DNA of 64,000 nucleotides from Fructobacillus sp. EFB-N1 (GCF_001038455.1 NZ_LDUY01000006.1:20229-84228); one strand, 5' to 3'. Shown: positions 52,573 to 60,579, counted from the stretch's first letter. Made by a program: numbers and translations. Notes: generated from the letters alone by a model not told the origin.

Positions 52573-52920
52573 GGGTAGCAAAACGCGACCCCAGCTTTTG
52601 CCCTGAGTCGGCAAAACACCGACCTAGATTAAACTTAGACCGTTCCCCAACAGCGGGGAAACATTGCCAGAATTGGCGAAAACAAAAAGGAGTGTCCAAA
52701 ATAGACACCCCTTTGACAGGCGTAGGTGTGCCTACACTTGTATTTTGACCTGACAGAACAAAACGGTACCCAAGCTTTCTGCCAAAAGTGGCAGAATAGA
52801 CACAATAGCGCCCTAGATTAAACCTAGGCCGACATAGGGGGGTAGCAAAACGCGACCCCCTAAGTTTAATTTAGACCGTTCCCAAGTAGTTTGGAAACAT
52901 TGCCAGAATTGGCAACGTTA
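52573..52920 (+). other. Hairpin-rich duplicated noncoding segment
   Basis: About 350 bases are made almost entirely of short inverted repeats. GGGTAGCAAAACGCGACCCC occurs at 52573 and 52840; TTAGACCGTTCCC at 52635 and 52871; and a 21-base block starting GGAAACATTGCCAG at 52657 and 52893. Individual hairpins include TTTTGCC/GGCAAAA, GTTCCCC/GGGGAAAC, TTCTGCC/GGCAGAA, CCTAG/CTAGG and TTGCCAGAATTGGCAA. No frame is convincing. A strong terminator follows, so a structured RNA is possible. Confidence 0.5.
52688..52716. terminator. Hairpin with T tract on the minus side
   Basis: AGGAGTGTC-CAAAATA-GACACCCCTTT; on the minus strand the stem is followed by TTTTTG, so it could stop leftward transcription. 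Confidence 0.5.
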
Positions 52921-52923
52921 CAT

Positions 52924-52958
52924 AAAAAAGCCTTACTCAAACGAGTAGGGCTATTTTT
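52924..52958 (+). terminator. Strong terminator in noncoding DNA
   Basis: AAAAGCCTTACTC-AAAC-GAGTAGGGCTATTTTT. No coding gene lies before it for 750 bases, which suggests a rightward noncoding transcript ends here. Confidence 0.75.
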
Positions 52959-52967
52959 GTGCTGATG

Positions 52968-53037
52968 AACCTGTTAAAACCTGCCTTAAAAACCTAACAA
53001 AACCTAACATGAAAACCTGTTAAAACCTGTTATAAAA
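52968..53037 (+). repeat. Iteron-like array
   Basis: AACCT occurs at 52968, 52978, 52991, 53001, 53014 and 53024, i.e. with steps of 10, 13, 10, 13 and 10. This equals three direct repeats of 23 bases, each holding two AACCT units followed by A-rich DNA. An AT-rich stretch follows. This is the layout of an iteron replication origin. Confidence 0.65.
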
Positions 53038-53209
53038 AACAATCATTTAGGTTATCAAATGTTAGCATTTACTACAACATATTCCAACATTTTACCTTAA
53101 CAATTCTTAACATAAATACTAGCAAATACCAGCATTAAAATGCAGTAAATTGTAGTGTTGAAAGTCTTATATAGCTATGCCTATATGGTTAAGAACGCAC
53201 TTAAATATC

Positions 53210-53270
53210 GTTGCAACGTTGCAAAAAAAGTGTTGCAACCTTTTTGGCTGATGGTTGCAAAAGGTTGCAC
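53210..53270 (+). repeat. GTTGCAA repeat cluster
   Basis: GTTGCAA appears at 53210, 53218, 53232 and 53254, with GTTGCA at 53264, partly as inverted pairs. It lies in the AT-rich zone after the iteron-like array and may be part of an origin or a regulator site. The rest of 53040-53640 shows no gene; other short repeats are ATGTCAACA (about 53389 and 53389+9) and ACATCCCCA (53561, 53610 and again 60526). Confidence 0.5.
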
Positions 53271-53623
53271 CCTAAAAAGTTACATGGTTACATGCTTAAA
53301 GGCTTGCTGGTATGCAGTTATATAGTGCTTTTTACTGGGGATGAATGCACAGAATTACTAAAAATTTAAGCTAGGAAAATGTCAACAAATGTCAACATTT
53401 TTATCTTGATATACCCTAAGAAACCCTAAGATTTTTTACTTGAAAATGTTAGTATTTTCAAGCTCAGTCTTACCAGTATATGAGACTATGAATTAGGCAA
53501 AAAGGTGTGCACACAAAATAAAAAAGTGTGCAGTTGGAAAGTCACAAACGGTGACAAACCACATCCCCAAAATAGGGATTTGGTATGTAGTATTTTGTAG
53601 TAATTGTGTACATCCCCAATATA

Positions 53624-53662
53624 AAAAGCACCACGGCACATACAGCCAAGGTGCTTTAACAT
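53624..53662 (-). terminator. Terminator of rhuM
   Basis: On the minus strand AAAGCACC and GGTGCTTT enclose a 17-base loop and run into TTTTTATATT. Confidence 0.8.
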
Positions 53663-53671
53663 TTATTTATA

Positions 53672-54691
53672 TTAGTCTGTATGCTCTTGCTTTAATGTTT
53701 TAACCTGCTTATCAAAGTCGGACACAATCTTTTGAGTAGGATTAAATGCTTTATATTCTTTTGTTGCTTTATTCTTTGCCATTGTCATTGAAATAGACCC
53801 ATAGCCGTCAAGAACTTTATAATCACGGAACGCTAAGAACTTGTCTATACTATTGGCTAAGTCGTGCATTGTGAAGGCGTTACCCCGTTCTATAAGGTCT
53901 TCTAAATAATCAAAATATCCAGATACGTTACGCTCTAACTGCTTGATTTGCTTTTCGTTAAGGTAATTCTTGGCTATAGAAGTATCAGACTTTAATATTC
54001 GACCATTAGGGCTATTCTTCCACGTCTGCAGTCCCATGTTAGGCTCATTATGGTTGGCACTGTGATAGATTAGTTCGGCGGCTGTTTGACCAGTAATAGC
54101 ATAGTGGAACTTATTTTGCACAGTGGCGTAGAACTGCTTAGCTTGCACACTGGCGGGGTCATAATCGGTACTAATCTCTGCGAAAATATCCGTTACTTGT
54201 TGCCAAATACGGCGCTCACTGGCTCTAATCGAACGGACACGCTCTAGAAGCTCTTTAAAGTAGTCCTTGGCAAATAAACGTTCGCCTTGCTTAAGTCGTT
54301 CATCGTCCATAGCAAAGCCTTTTATCATGTACTCTTTAAGTACTGACGTAGCCCACTGGCGGAAGCGAGTAGCCTTTTGAGAGTTCACACGGTAGCCAAC
54401 GGAAATAATGGCGTCTAGGTTGTAGTAAGTAACGGTGTGAGTCTGCTCTTTACCTGCTATTGCGCCGTGTTGAGTGGTATTTTCCATTTTGGAAACAACC
54501 ACCTCTTTTTGGAGTTCGCCACTTTCAAAGATATTAGCTAGGTGTTTACTAATGGCAGAAATGCCTACCCCAAACAACTCACTCATAGCCTTTTGCGTAG
54601 CCCATACCGTTTCATCACGAACTACGACATCGACTTTTTGGCTATCATTATCGGCCTTGTATATTAAAAATTGTAGCTCTGGACTAGGCAT
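53672..54691 (-). CDS. rhuM: RhuM family protein (cargo gene)
   Basis: A 339-residue soluble protein of the Virulence_RhuM family. The N-terminus has ETVWATQKAMSELFGVGISAISKHLANIF, a helix-turn-helix-like KilA/Bro-type region, followed by YYNLDAIISVGYRVNSQKATRFRQWATSVLKEYMIKGF, listed here as two consecutive family blocks within residues 90-127. RhuM proteins occur on genomic islands and prophages; their function is unknown. AAAGGAGCAACT precedes the ATG. The gene lies leftward behind the repressor, the usual accessory position in lysogenic elements. Confidence 0.88.
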   Translation of the reverse strand: MPSPELQFLIYKADNDSQKVDVVVRDETVWATQKAMSELFGVGISAISKHLANIFESGELQKEVVVSKMENTTQHGAIAGKEQTHTVTYYNLDAIISVGYRVNSQKATRFRQWATSVLKEYMIKGFAMDDERLKQGERLFAKDYFKELLERVRSIRASERRIWQQVTDIFAEISTDYDPASVQAKQFYATVQNKFHYAITGQTAAELIYHSANHNEPNMGLQTWKNSPNGRILKSDTSIAKNYLNEKQIKQLERNVSGYFDYLEDLIERGNAFTMHDLANSIDKFLAFRDYKVLDGYGSISMTMAKNKATKEYKAFNPTQKIVSDFDKQVKTLKQEHTD

Positions 54692-54722
54692 AGTTGCTCC
54701 TTTGTTGCTTTATATCGTTTCA

Positions 54723-54744
54723 GCCCCAAGAGGGCTTTTTTATT
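54723..54744 (+). terminator. Rightward terminator-like hairpin antisense to the small ORF end
   Basis: AGCCCC-AAGA-GGGCT with TTTTTTA on the plus strand. A sister hairpin at 54916 has the same design. Confidence 0.55.
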
Positions 54745-54751
54745 TGTCTTG

Positions 54752-54847
54752 TTACAGTCCCAGTAAATAAGTAACTGTATAGCCTGCAACCGCAATGATA
54801 CCAACAATCACAGCGGCGTTTAAGTATCGTTTGTCTTTAGTGTTCAT
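54752..54847 (-). CDS. Small 31-residue membrane peptide
   Basis: On the minus strand AAAGGAAG precedes an ATG that opens a 31-codon frame starting MNTKDKRYLNAA and continuing with one hydrophobic helix (VIVGIIAVAGYTVTYLLGL). It lies between the repressor and rhuM. Rightward terminator-like hairpins on both sides suggest opposing transcripts. I do not recognise it; a type I toxin or a small membrane regulator are options. Confidence 0.5.
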   Translation of the reverse strand: MNTKDKRYLNAAVIVGIIAVAGYTVTYLLGL

Positions 54848-54915
54848 ACTGTCTTCCTTTCATCCCAAATAGTGGGAGTCCATGCCTTACTAATCAAGAC
54901 GCTTTGTATCATGAA

Positions 54916-54940
54916 AGCCCAAGTGGGCTTTTTTATTTTA
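54916..54940 (+). terminator. Rightward terminator-like hairpin between small ORF and repressor
   Basis: AAAGCCC-AAGT-GGGCTTT with TTTTATTTT on the plus strand, antisense to the local genes. Confidence 0.55.
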
Positions 54941-54986
54941 TGATTTTTAAAGAAATATACAAGTTTGTATATACAAAATATAATTT

Positions 54987-55781
54987 TTAAAATCTATCTT
55001 TCATAGAAGTGGATTTAGTTGTATTTAAAATGTCTTCTACAATATTTTGTATTTTTTCTTGAGCATCTAGCTTTTTTTGGTCGTTAAGTCCCAGTAAATT
55101 AAGCTGGTATACATCAATTTCATTTAGCAATGTAGTTATTTTATACAATGTGTCCAAATTTTCTTTATTAGCATATAGAAGTTGAATAGCCTCAACGAGG
55201 TAGTTTTTTTCTTGCCACTTCAGTTGTCCATGCGCCATGCTATTTCCGATTGTTCTTAATCTTCTAATAGTTTTTAATGCTGTTTCTCCGGTTTGTTCTG
55301 TAATTTCTATTTTTTGTTCTTCTGGCAAGTCCTCAAACCATTCTGCCTCTGGGTCTTTTTCTTCATCGTCTGGGTCAACACCCTCTGGATTTATTTTTCC
55401 AGATAGGTACCACTCTGGTAAGTCAAACAATATTGAAAGTTCAAGAATGTAAGCACTGACAATATTTGCTGTTCCCTTTTCTAATCTTTGTATATATTCC
55501 AGGGGAATATTAGTTTTTTTAGACAAACTTAGTTCATCATAATCATTACTAGCTAAAATGAGCTTGATTCTATTTGATTGCTCCGTATTTGGATACCCTT
55601 GAATATAAGGTATTGGGTAATTAAAAATATCAGCAAGCTTTTTCCATGTTGTAAGTTTTGGTTCACGCTTACCCGTTTCATATTGTGAAAGGGTGTTGCT
55701 AGCTAAGCCAACCTTTTCTCCTAGTGTTTTTAGTGTCAATCCTTTTTCGTTTCTTAGTGCTCTAATTCTATTTGTTGTCAT
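54987..55781 (-). CDS. XRE family repressor with tandem helix-turn-helix regions
   Basis: A 264-residue regulator. An XRE domain occupies residues 1-60 (RNEKGLTLKTLGEKVGLASNT then LSQYETGKREP). A second HTH-like stretch follows at about 75-125 (YDELSLSKKTNIPLEYIQRL, LELSILFDLPEWYL). The C-terminal half is acidic and helical and lacks the LexA-type peptidase Ser-Lys pair, so RecA-triggered self-cleavage is not evident; induction may need an antirepressor. It is divergent from the Cro-like gene, with three operator copies between them. Confidence 0.85.
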   Translation of the reverse strand: MTTNRIRALRNEKGLTLKTLGEKVGLASNTLSQYETGKREPKLTTWKKLADIFNYPIPYIQGYPNTEQSNRIKLILASNDYDELSLSKKTNIPLEYIQRLEKGTANIVSAYILELSILFDLPEWYLSGKINPEGVDPDDEEKDPEAEWFEDLPEEQKIEITEQTGETALKTIRRLRTIGNSMAHGQLKWQEKNYLVEAIQLLYANKENLDTLYKITTLLNEIDVYQLNLLGLNDQKKLDAQEKIQNIVEDILNTTKSTSMKDRF

Positions 55782-55823
55782 GAGATTTACCTTTACATTT
55801 TGCTAAGTAAAATAATAGCACTG

Positions 55824-55890
55824 TTCTCATTTTGTGACAAACCCCTTGACTTTCTCAAAATGAGACTATATATTATTCTCATAACGAGAA
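55824..55890 (+). promoter_or_regulatory. Lysogeny-type switch region: rightward promoter and three operators
   Basis: Operators TTCTCATTTTGTGA (55824), TTCTCAAAATGAGA (55852) and TTCTCATAACGAGAA (55876) share the TTCTCA...GAGAA dyad. The rightward promoter is TTGACT (55846-55851), 17 bases, TATATT (55869-55874), so the second operator fills its spacer and the third lies just past it. Confidence 0.85.
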
Positions 55891-55903
55891 AAGGAGTGAA
55901 CCG

Positions 55904-56113
55904 GTGACACAACATTTACAGTATCTTACGCCAGATACACAAAAGGCGATTAGGCGAAAGCGTGGGGAGTTGTCCTTAACCAAGGATAGCCTAGCTAAGC
56001 AATTAGGAATATCACGGCCGACACTTAACAGAATAGAAGGGCAGGAGGATGGCGTGGCCGTCCGCATTGATATTTACAAGCGAGTATCTAATTGGCTTGC
56101 TGAACATGTATAG
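55904..56113 (+). CDS. Cro-like XRE family regulator
   Basis: A 69-residue helix-turn-helix protein (RRKRGELSLTKDSLAKQLGI, SRPTLNRIEG). It starts with GTG at 55904 after AAAGGAG. It is the first gene of the rightward early operon and would oppose the repressor at the operators upstream. Family assignment is from the HTH pattern and position. Confidence 0.82.
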   Translation: MTQHLQYLTPDTQKAIRRKRGELSLTKDSLAKQLGISRPTLNRIEGQEDGVAVRIDIYKRVSNWLAEHV

Positions 56114-56129
56114 GAGGTAATCACAGAAT

Positions 56130-56327
56130 ATGGAACAAACAACACAGACAGTCACAGAGTGGCCACGCTGGCTTAATCTAAAGGACTCGGCTAAGTATGC
56201 AGGGTGTTCGTCGAATACTTTCAAACGGCACTTTGTTAAGGCTGGCCGAGTTCGTGGACACGTCACAGGTTACGGCGTTCTGTACGACCGTGACGAGATT
56301 AGCAAGGCCATTGAAGAATGGCATTAA
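56130..56327 (+). CDS. Excisionase-like small DNA-binding protein
   Basis: A 65-residue protein with an AlpA/MerR-type winged helix pattern (LNLKDSAKYAGCSSNTFKRH, GYGVLYDRDEISKAIEEW). Such proteins act as recombination directionality factors or early regulators. Gene distance from the integrase, 4.3 kb, is unusual for xis, so a regulator role is also possible. AGGAGG precedes the ATG. Confidence 0.7.
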   Translation: MEQTTQTVTEWPRWLNLKDSAKYAGCSSNTFKRHFVKAGRVRGHVTGYGVLYDRDEISKAIEEWH

Positions 56328-56337
56328 GGGGGATGAT

Positions 56338-56436
56338 ATGGAAGTTTGGAATATATTGACAACGCTTGTCACTGTGGCCGTTGTGGGTCTTGGTGGCGTA
56401 GAGGTTGGCTATTACTTAGGAACTAACGAAAAGTAA
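56338..56436 (+). CDS. Small 32-residue membrane peptide
   Basis: GGGGGATGAT precedes an ATG that opens a 32-codon frame (MEVWNILTTLVTVAVVGLGG and onward, ending NEK) with one glycine-rich membrane helix. It fits tightly between the excisionase-like and Rha genes, which supports it being translated. Function unknown. Confidence 0.6.
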   Translation: MEVWNILTTLVTVAVVGLGGVEVGYYLGTNEK

Positions 56437-56467
56437 GAAGGAAACGGCAAACCGAAGGAGGAAATAC

Positions 56468-57079
56468 ATGGAACTGGTTTATTACAAGAGCTTGAAAGAG
56501 GAACCTTACACAACATTAAATATTATTGCCGAGAGCGTTGACCAAAACTATAAGTCGGTTCGAGATAAGTTTTATAAGCATAAGGATGACTTAAAAAGGT
56601 TTGGAATACTTACTCATGAAAAAGTAAGTATTAAGGGTGTGGGGCAACCTGAAAAGGTTTGGAAGCTCAACGAAGCACAGGCAACCTTCTTTATCACGCT
56701 ATTAGGAAACAGCCCTAAGGTTGTGAAATTTAAGAGTGATTTAGTTCTTGCGTTTATGCAAATGAGAAAGGAATTAGACCAAGCTAAACTAAGCCGAGAG
56801 ATTAACAAGCGGGCAAACATTGATTTGGCCGAAACCATCAAGGCAGAGTTACCTAACGACCCGCACGCTTACAGCAATTACCACCAACTAGCCTATAAGT
56901 ACGCCACGGGGATGACACCCAAGCAACTCAAGAAGGCTAAAGGAGTCAACAAGCCAGAAGAGGCGCTAGATAATGACCAAAAAGAACGACTAGAACGAGC
57001 TAAGCAACATATAGCCTTATATCTTCTGGACGGCAACGACTACCAAGACATCAAAGCAAAGTTATTTGCTGATATTTAA
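56468..57079 (+). CDS. Rha family phage regulatory protein
   Basis: A 203-residue protein with the Rha-type N-terminal domain (TLNIIAESVDQNYKSVRDKF, VWKLNEAQATFFITLLGN, KFKSDLVLAFMQMRKEL) and a C-terminal helical part (NYHQLAYKYATGMTPKQLKK) that resembles phage antirepressor C-termini. Rha proteins modulate phage development. Here it may relieve the non-cleavable repressor. GGAGG lies just upstream of the ATG. Confidence 0.8.
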   Translation: MELVYYKSLKEEPYTTLNIIAESVDQNYKSVRDKFYKHKDDLKRFGILTHEKVSIKGVGQPEKVWKLNEAQATFFITLLGNSPKVVKFKSDLVLAFMQMRKELDQAKLSREINKRANIDLAETIKAELPNDPHAYSNYHQLAYKYATGMTPKQLKKAKGVNKPEEALDNDQKERLERAKQHIALYLLDGNDYQDIKAKLFADI

Positions 57080-57098
57080 GAAAGGAGAGCCAGAGACC

Positions 57099-57410
57099 AT
57101 GAAAAAGGCACAAAAAAAGACATCCCCTGAAAGTTTGGCGACCAAAGAGGATGACTTGAGTACAATGCCTTTTTTAATGGCTATTTGGCTATATTTTAAC
57201 ATGAAAAACACACAAACAGTAACAATAAACGGCTTTTATTCGCCAGAAGTGGCGAATATCGAAGGGCGACAGTACAGCCCTGTTGACCATTTGCGCAACC
57301 ACCTTATCTTTTTAAAGCGTCTTATCGGCACGCTAGAGCCAGATACCAAGGCTTTTTACATGGTTGATATGCAGATTGCCAACTTGACGGCAGACATTGA
57401 GGAGGTTTGA
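57099..57410 (+). CDS. Hypothetical protein of the early operon
   Basis: I do not recognise this 103-residue protein. It has a basic N-terminus, a short hydrophobic patch (MPFLMAIWLYFNM) and a helical C-terminal half (HLRNHLIFLKRLIGTLEPDT). AAAGGAGAGCC precedes ATG 57099; the frame could extend to 57066 but that would overlap the Rha gene end. Tight spacing to both neighbours shows operon membership. Confidence 0.65.
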   Translation: MKKAQKKTSPESLATKEDDLSTMPFLMAIWLYFNMKNTQTVTINGFYSPEVANIEGRQYSPVDHLRNHLIFLKRLIGTLEPDTKAFYMVDMQIANLTADIEEV

Positions 57411-57413
57411 TAG

Positions 57414-57737
57414 ATGACGAATGTACGACATAAAGACCAACTAACAGCCCGAGAAAAGGCAGTTTATATGGCACTGCCTCAAGGACAAGAGAACGCTATT
57501 AAAGTGCCAGCATTGGCCAAGAAGGTAGGAATACCAGAAAGACGGCTATACACGATTTTGAGCCATCTAGCAGACCAAGGCTATTTGGTTGGTAGTTTGC
57601 GAAACTCTCACGGTGGCGTGTACAAGATTGTAAACAGTGATGAATATTTTTATACGCTGAACATGATGAAGAACAACGCTAAGAGTTACCAGAAACGTGT
57701 AGCAGGCCTTGAACAACACCGGGGGCGCTTTGAATGA
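57414..57737 (+). CDS. Winged-helix DNA-binding protein of the replication module
   Basis: A 107-residue protein with a clear winged-helix pattern (LTAREKAVYMALPQGQEN, KVPALAKKVGIPERRLYTIL, SHLADQGYLVGSLRNSHGG). It overlaps the prim-pol gene by four bases. It may load the replication proteins or bind the origin repeats; that is inference from position. Confidence 0.7.
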   Translation: MTNVRHKDQLTAREKAVYMALPQGQENAIKVPALAKKVGIPERRLYTILSHLADQGYLVGSLRNSHGGVYKIVNSDEYFYTLNMMKNNAKSYQKRVAGLEQHRGRFE

Positions 57738-58555
57738 ATGACAACACAGTAAAAGCGATTAAGTCCTACATGGGTCTAGGCGCTTATGTGTACATGGCAC
57801 TACCTAATACGAAGTACAACGCTGAAGAAGGTGGCTATAAGAATAGCTTTAATCACTGGGAAGAATTGGCCGAATGGTTGGCAAAACACCCCCAATACAA
57901 GGGTGGTAATGTTGGAATTGACTTAGACCGTTCGCCTCTTGTGGTGGTTGACGTTGACCAGCATGGAAAAGACGGCCTGCACAGCTTAAAAGACTTCTTA
58001 CAGAGTCGAGCGGTTGACCCTGCCACCATATCAGAAACCTACCTAGAAAAGACCGCAGGGGGTGGCTGGCACGTTTTCTATCAGGGCGAAGGGAAAGACA
58101 CCAAGCAACGAATAATAAGCGCTATGGACGGATTAGACGTGTTAAATAGTGGCGGTGTGATTGTTGCCCCGTCTGTAATTGATGGCAACGAGTACAAAGC
58201 AACCACTGAACTTGAAACACTCCAGAATAAACCGCAGTGGGTGGACGAATTAGGGCAAGATAAAACCGACAGCAAGAAACCAAACAACCAACGCCATGCC
58301 CGTTATAGTGTGGCGGAGCGCTGGGGGATGATTGCCAACGGTTTTGAGACTGGCCAACGCAACGACCAAGCCACTAGCTTGATAGGTTGGCTATTATCTT
58401 ATGCTATCCATCCAAGGACAGCCCTAGAAGTGGCCAAGGTTGCCAATAATCAAAGTTCACAGCCTCTTGACTCTAACGAACTGGAAAAGGTCTATATCAG
58501 CGTTTTAAAGCGAGAAACGGCCAAGGCAAAGAGAAAGGAGGCAGATAATGACTGA
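57734..58555 (+). CDS. Bifunctional primase-polymerase (prim-pol) domain protein
   Basis: A 273-residue protein with an archaeo-eukaryotic-type primase/polymerase domain. NVGIDLDRSPLVVVDVDQHG holds the acidic metal ligands and TAGGGWHVFYQG the catalytic His region. The C-terminal part (ETGQRNDQATSLIGWLLSYA) matches the PriCT extension. It overlaps the helicase gene by eight bases. Together they form the P4-alpha-like replication initiator split over two genes. Confidence 0.88.
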   Translation: MNDNTVKAIKSYMGLGAYVYMALPNTKYNAEEGGYKNSFNHWEELAEWLAKHPQYKGGNVGIDLDRSPLVVVDVDQHGKDGLHSLKDFLQSRAVDPATISETYLEKTAGGGWHVFYQGEGKDTKQRIISAMDGLDVLNSGGVIVAPSVIDGNEYKATTELETLQNKPQWVDELGQDKTDSKKPNNQRHARYSVAERWGMIANGFETGQRNDQATSLIGWLLSYAIHPRTALEVAKVANNQSSQPLDSNELEKVYISVLKRETAKAKRKEADND

Positions 58556-59972
58556 CACACAAGAACTAGAACAAGAGTTCTTAAATATTAAGCAGAATAA
58601 ACCCAAGTGGCTGACGTCCAATGGGAATGGCGCGCCCGCCATCAATTATTTAAGACTTGCTGACGAGATTTTAAAAGATAACCCGCTGACAGTCGCACCG
58701 TTTGGCGATGACATGAATTATTACATGTTTAACGGTGTGAACTGGGAACAGGTCAAAAAGGAAAGAGCGACAGCGCAAGCAAAGCGGGTGGCCATGCACT
58801 ACCTCGAGACCGAAGACGTTTATACCGTCCGCAAAATGGAAGACACGGCTAAGACGGTGCTGGTGCAGGCGCAGAAGAGCTATAACCCCTTTGAAAAGCA
58901 AAAGACCGACCGTGTAGCCTTCAAGAACGGCACTTATATGCTGAAGAGTGGCGAAATGGTGGCCAACAATCCAGAAGATTATTTAATTAATGGTCACAAA
59001 ATCGAAGCACAGACAGGGAAGACATCCCCAAACATTAACACTTGGGGCAAATACATGTTTGGCAATTCTTGGCAGTATTTAAAGGAAATTCTGGGCTATG
59101 CTTTCATACCTGAACAACATACCTTTAACACAATCACTGTCTTGTTAGATGAGACGGGAGGCAGTGGCAAAAGCTACTTTGTGGACAAAATTGTGAAACC
59201 GCTAATAGGTCAAGACAATATCACAGCTAAGGACATCGACACCTTAACGGGTAGCAACGGAAAATCTGCCCGCTTTGGTACGGTTGCCCTGATTAACAAG
59301 TTAGCGAATATCCATTTGGACATACCAGACACCCGCATTGACATGCCAGACGTTCTTAAGACCTTATCAGGGGGCGACTTGGTGGAAGTTGAAGGCAAGG
59401 GCGTGAACTCCATCAGTGTTGAACTGTATGCCTTACTAATGTTTGCCAGCAACAACAAGCCCAAGATGGCCGTTAGTTCCGCTTTGTTGCAACGTATGCA
59501 CCTTGTGCCAGTGATTGCCCCAACGGTGCGAGATAACCCGAAAGAAGTGGCGTACCGTGCGACCTTGTGGGATGAGTCTGAAGCAATCAAAGAACTGGGA
59601 GGCTTTGCCATTGAGTGTATTGAGGACTTTAAGAAAGCCAAGGAAAACGGGCGTTTGACTGTCAACAGCGAAATCGAAGAAGCTACACAAGACTGGGCAA
59701 CCAGCCAAGACCTAGTAGCCTCTTACTTGCAAGAAGCACAGAAAGAAACGCCAGAAGGATATAAGGGCGGAATATCGAAACAAGTAGCCTTTGCCCGTTT
59801 TCGTGATTGGCTAATTGATAACAGAATTGAGTCCAAAATGAACAAAAAAACTTTCGACACACTTCTGACACAAAAAGGCTTTTTAGAGGTCAGAACACGA
59901 GAACACCCCGACCAAAAGACAATAAACGCAGAGGTAAGTTGGTTAGGTTTAGACCTAGAAAAGTACACTTAA
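58548..59972 (+). CDS. Phage/plasmid replication helicase, superfamily 3 (D5/P4-type)
   Basis: A 474-residue protein with the D5-type N-terminal domain (around NYYMFNGVNWEQVKK and AFKNGTYMLKSGEMV) and an SF3 helicase core: Walker A LDETGGSGKSYFVDKIV, Walker B region IHLDIPDTRIDMPDVLK and sensor FASNNKPKMAVSSALLQRM. It should unwind DNA at the element origin, next to the prim-pol. After it, the 600-base gap holds a small membrane ORF and a terminator. Confidence 0.92.
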   Translation: MTDTQELEQEFLNIKQNKPKWLTSNGNGAPAINYLRLADEILKDNPLTVAPFGDDMNYYMFNGVNWEQVKKERATAQAKRVAMHYLETEDVYTVRKMEDTAKTVLVQAQKSYNPFEKQKTDRVAFKNGTYMLKSGEMVANNPEDYLINGHKIEAQTGKTSPNINTWGKYMFGNSWQYLKEILGYAFIPEQHTFNTITVLLDETGGSGKSYFVDKIVKPLIGQDNITAKDIDTLTGSNGKSARFGTVALINKLANIHLDIPDTRIDMPDVLKTLSGGDLVEVEGKGVNSISVELYALLMFASNNKPKMAVSSALLQRMHLVPVIAPTVRDNPKEVAYRATLWDESEAIKELGGFAIECIEDFKKAKENGRLTVNSEIEEATQDWATSQDLVASYLQEAQKETPEGYKGGISKQVAFARFRDWLIDNRIESKMNKKTFDTLLTQKGFLEVRTREHPDQKTINAEVSWLGLDLEKYT

Positions 59973-60307
59973 GGGCGTTTTGTGCCAAAAATGTGTTAAA
60001 AAGAAAGGCTTAAAACAGGGGTTTGTGCCGAAATAGTGCCAAAATCAAAAATCTTAAAACCCTTGTTACTCTAATAGTTATCTATATTTTGTGTTGTAAG
60101 TGTCAATATATATGAATAAGTAAAATAAAAACAATAATAAATATATAAGGGTATATAGGGAGAATAATACGTATATAAGGGAGAAGTGACGTTTTTTTGG
60201 CCTTTTTGGCACAGAATTAGCGTGATACTTACAGCCTCAAGGGATACGGCGGTTTTATTGTTGACACAAAACAGGACACAGAAGGCACAAACGAGAAAGG
60301 TAAAAAA

Positions 60308-60412
60308 ATGAATATGTTTATAGCAATTTTATTGGCCGTGATGGCTGGTGTTATCTTTTGCCAAAAGTGGCAAATGAAGAACTTGAAGAAGCTGAAGAGT
60401 TTTATACCGTGA
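60308..60412 (+). CDS. Small 34-residue membrane peptide before the integrase
   Basis: GAGAAAGG precedes an ATG opening a 34-codon frame: one hydrophobic helix (MNMFIAILLAVMAGVIF) then a basic tail (KNLKKLKSF). The helix-plus-basic-tail layout recalls small phage or toxin membrane peptides. Not recognised; the rest of the 59973-60579 gap shows only AT-rich DNA with short repeats. Confidence 0.5.
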   Translation: MNMFIAILLAVMAGVIFCQKWQMKNLKKLKSFIP

Positions 60413-60474
60413 ATAGCTAAGAAAATATAAAAACTGTTGCATTGTGCAAAAGGTCAAACGGTGGCAAAATAAGG

Positions 60475-60522
60475 GGCGTGACGTTGATGGACTGTTAGAA
60501 GTTCTGAACGCACGCCTTTTTT
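60475..60522 (+). terminator. Terminator before the integrase gene
   Basis: GGCGTG and CACGCC with inner CGTT/AACG pairing, followed by T6. It separates the early operon from int. Confidence 0.8.
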
Positions 60523-60579
60523 ATGACATCCCCATATTTTGCCCTTTGTACATAGCTGGGGTGCTATGGAGGCAGTAAT

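Noticed and set aside
52505..52748. Opposing 60-70 codon frames in the hairpin-rich block
   Set aside because: They follow the inverted repeats on both strands, lack ribosome sites and show no protein-like pattern.
52968..53037. CRISPR array
   Set aside because: Repeats are 10/13 bases with no unique 30-base spacers and no cas genes nearby.
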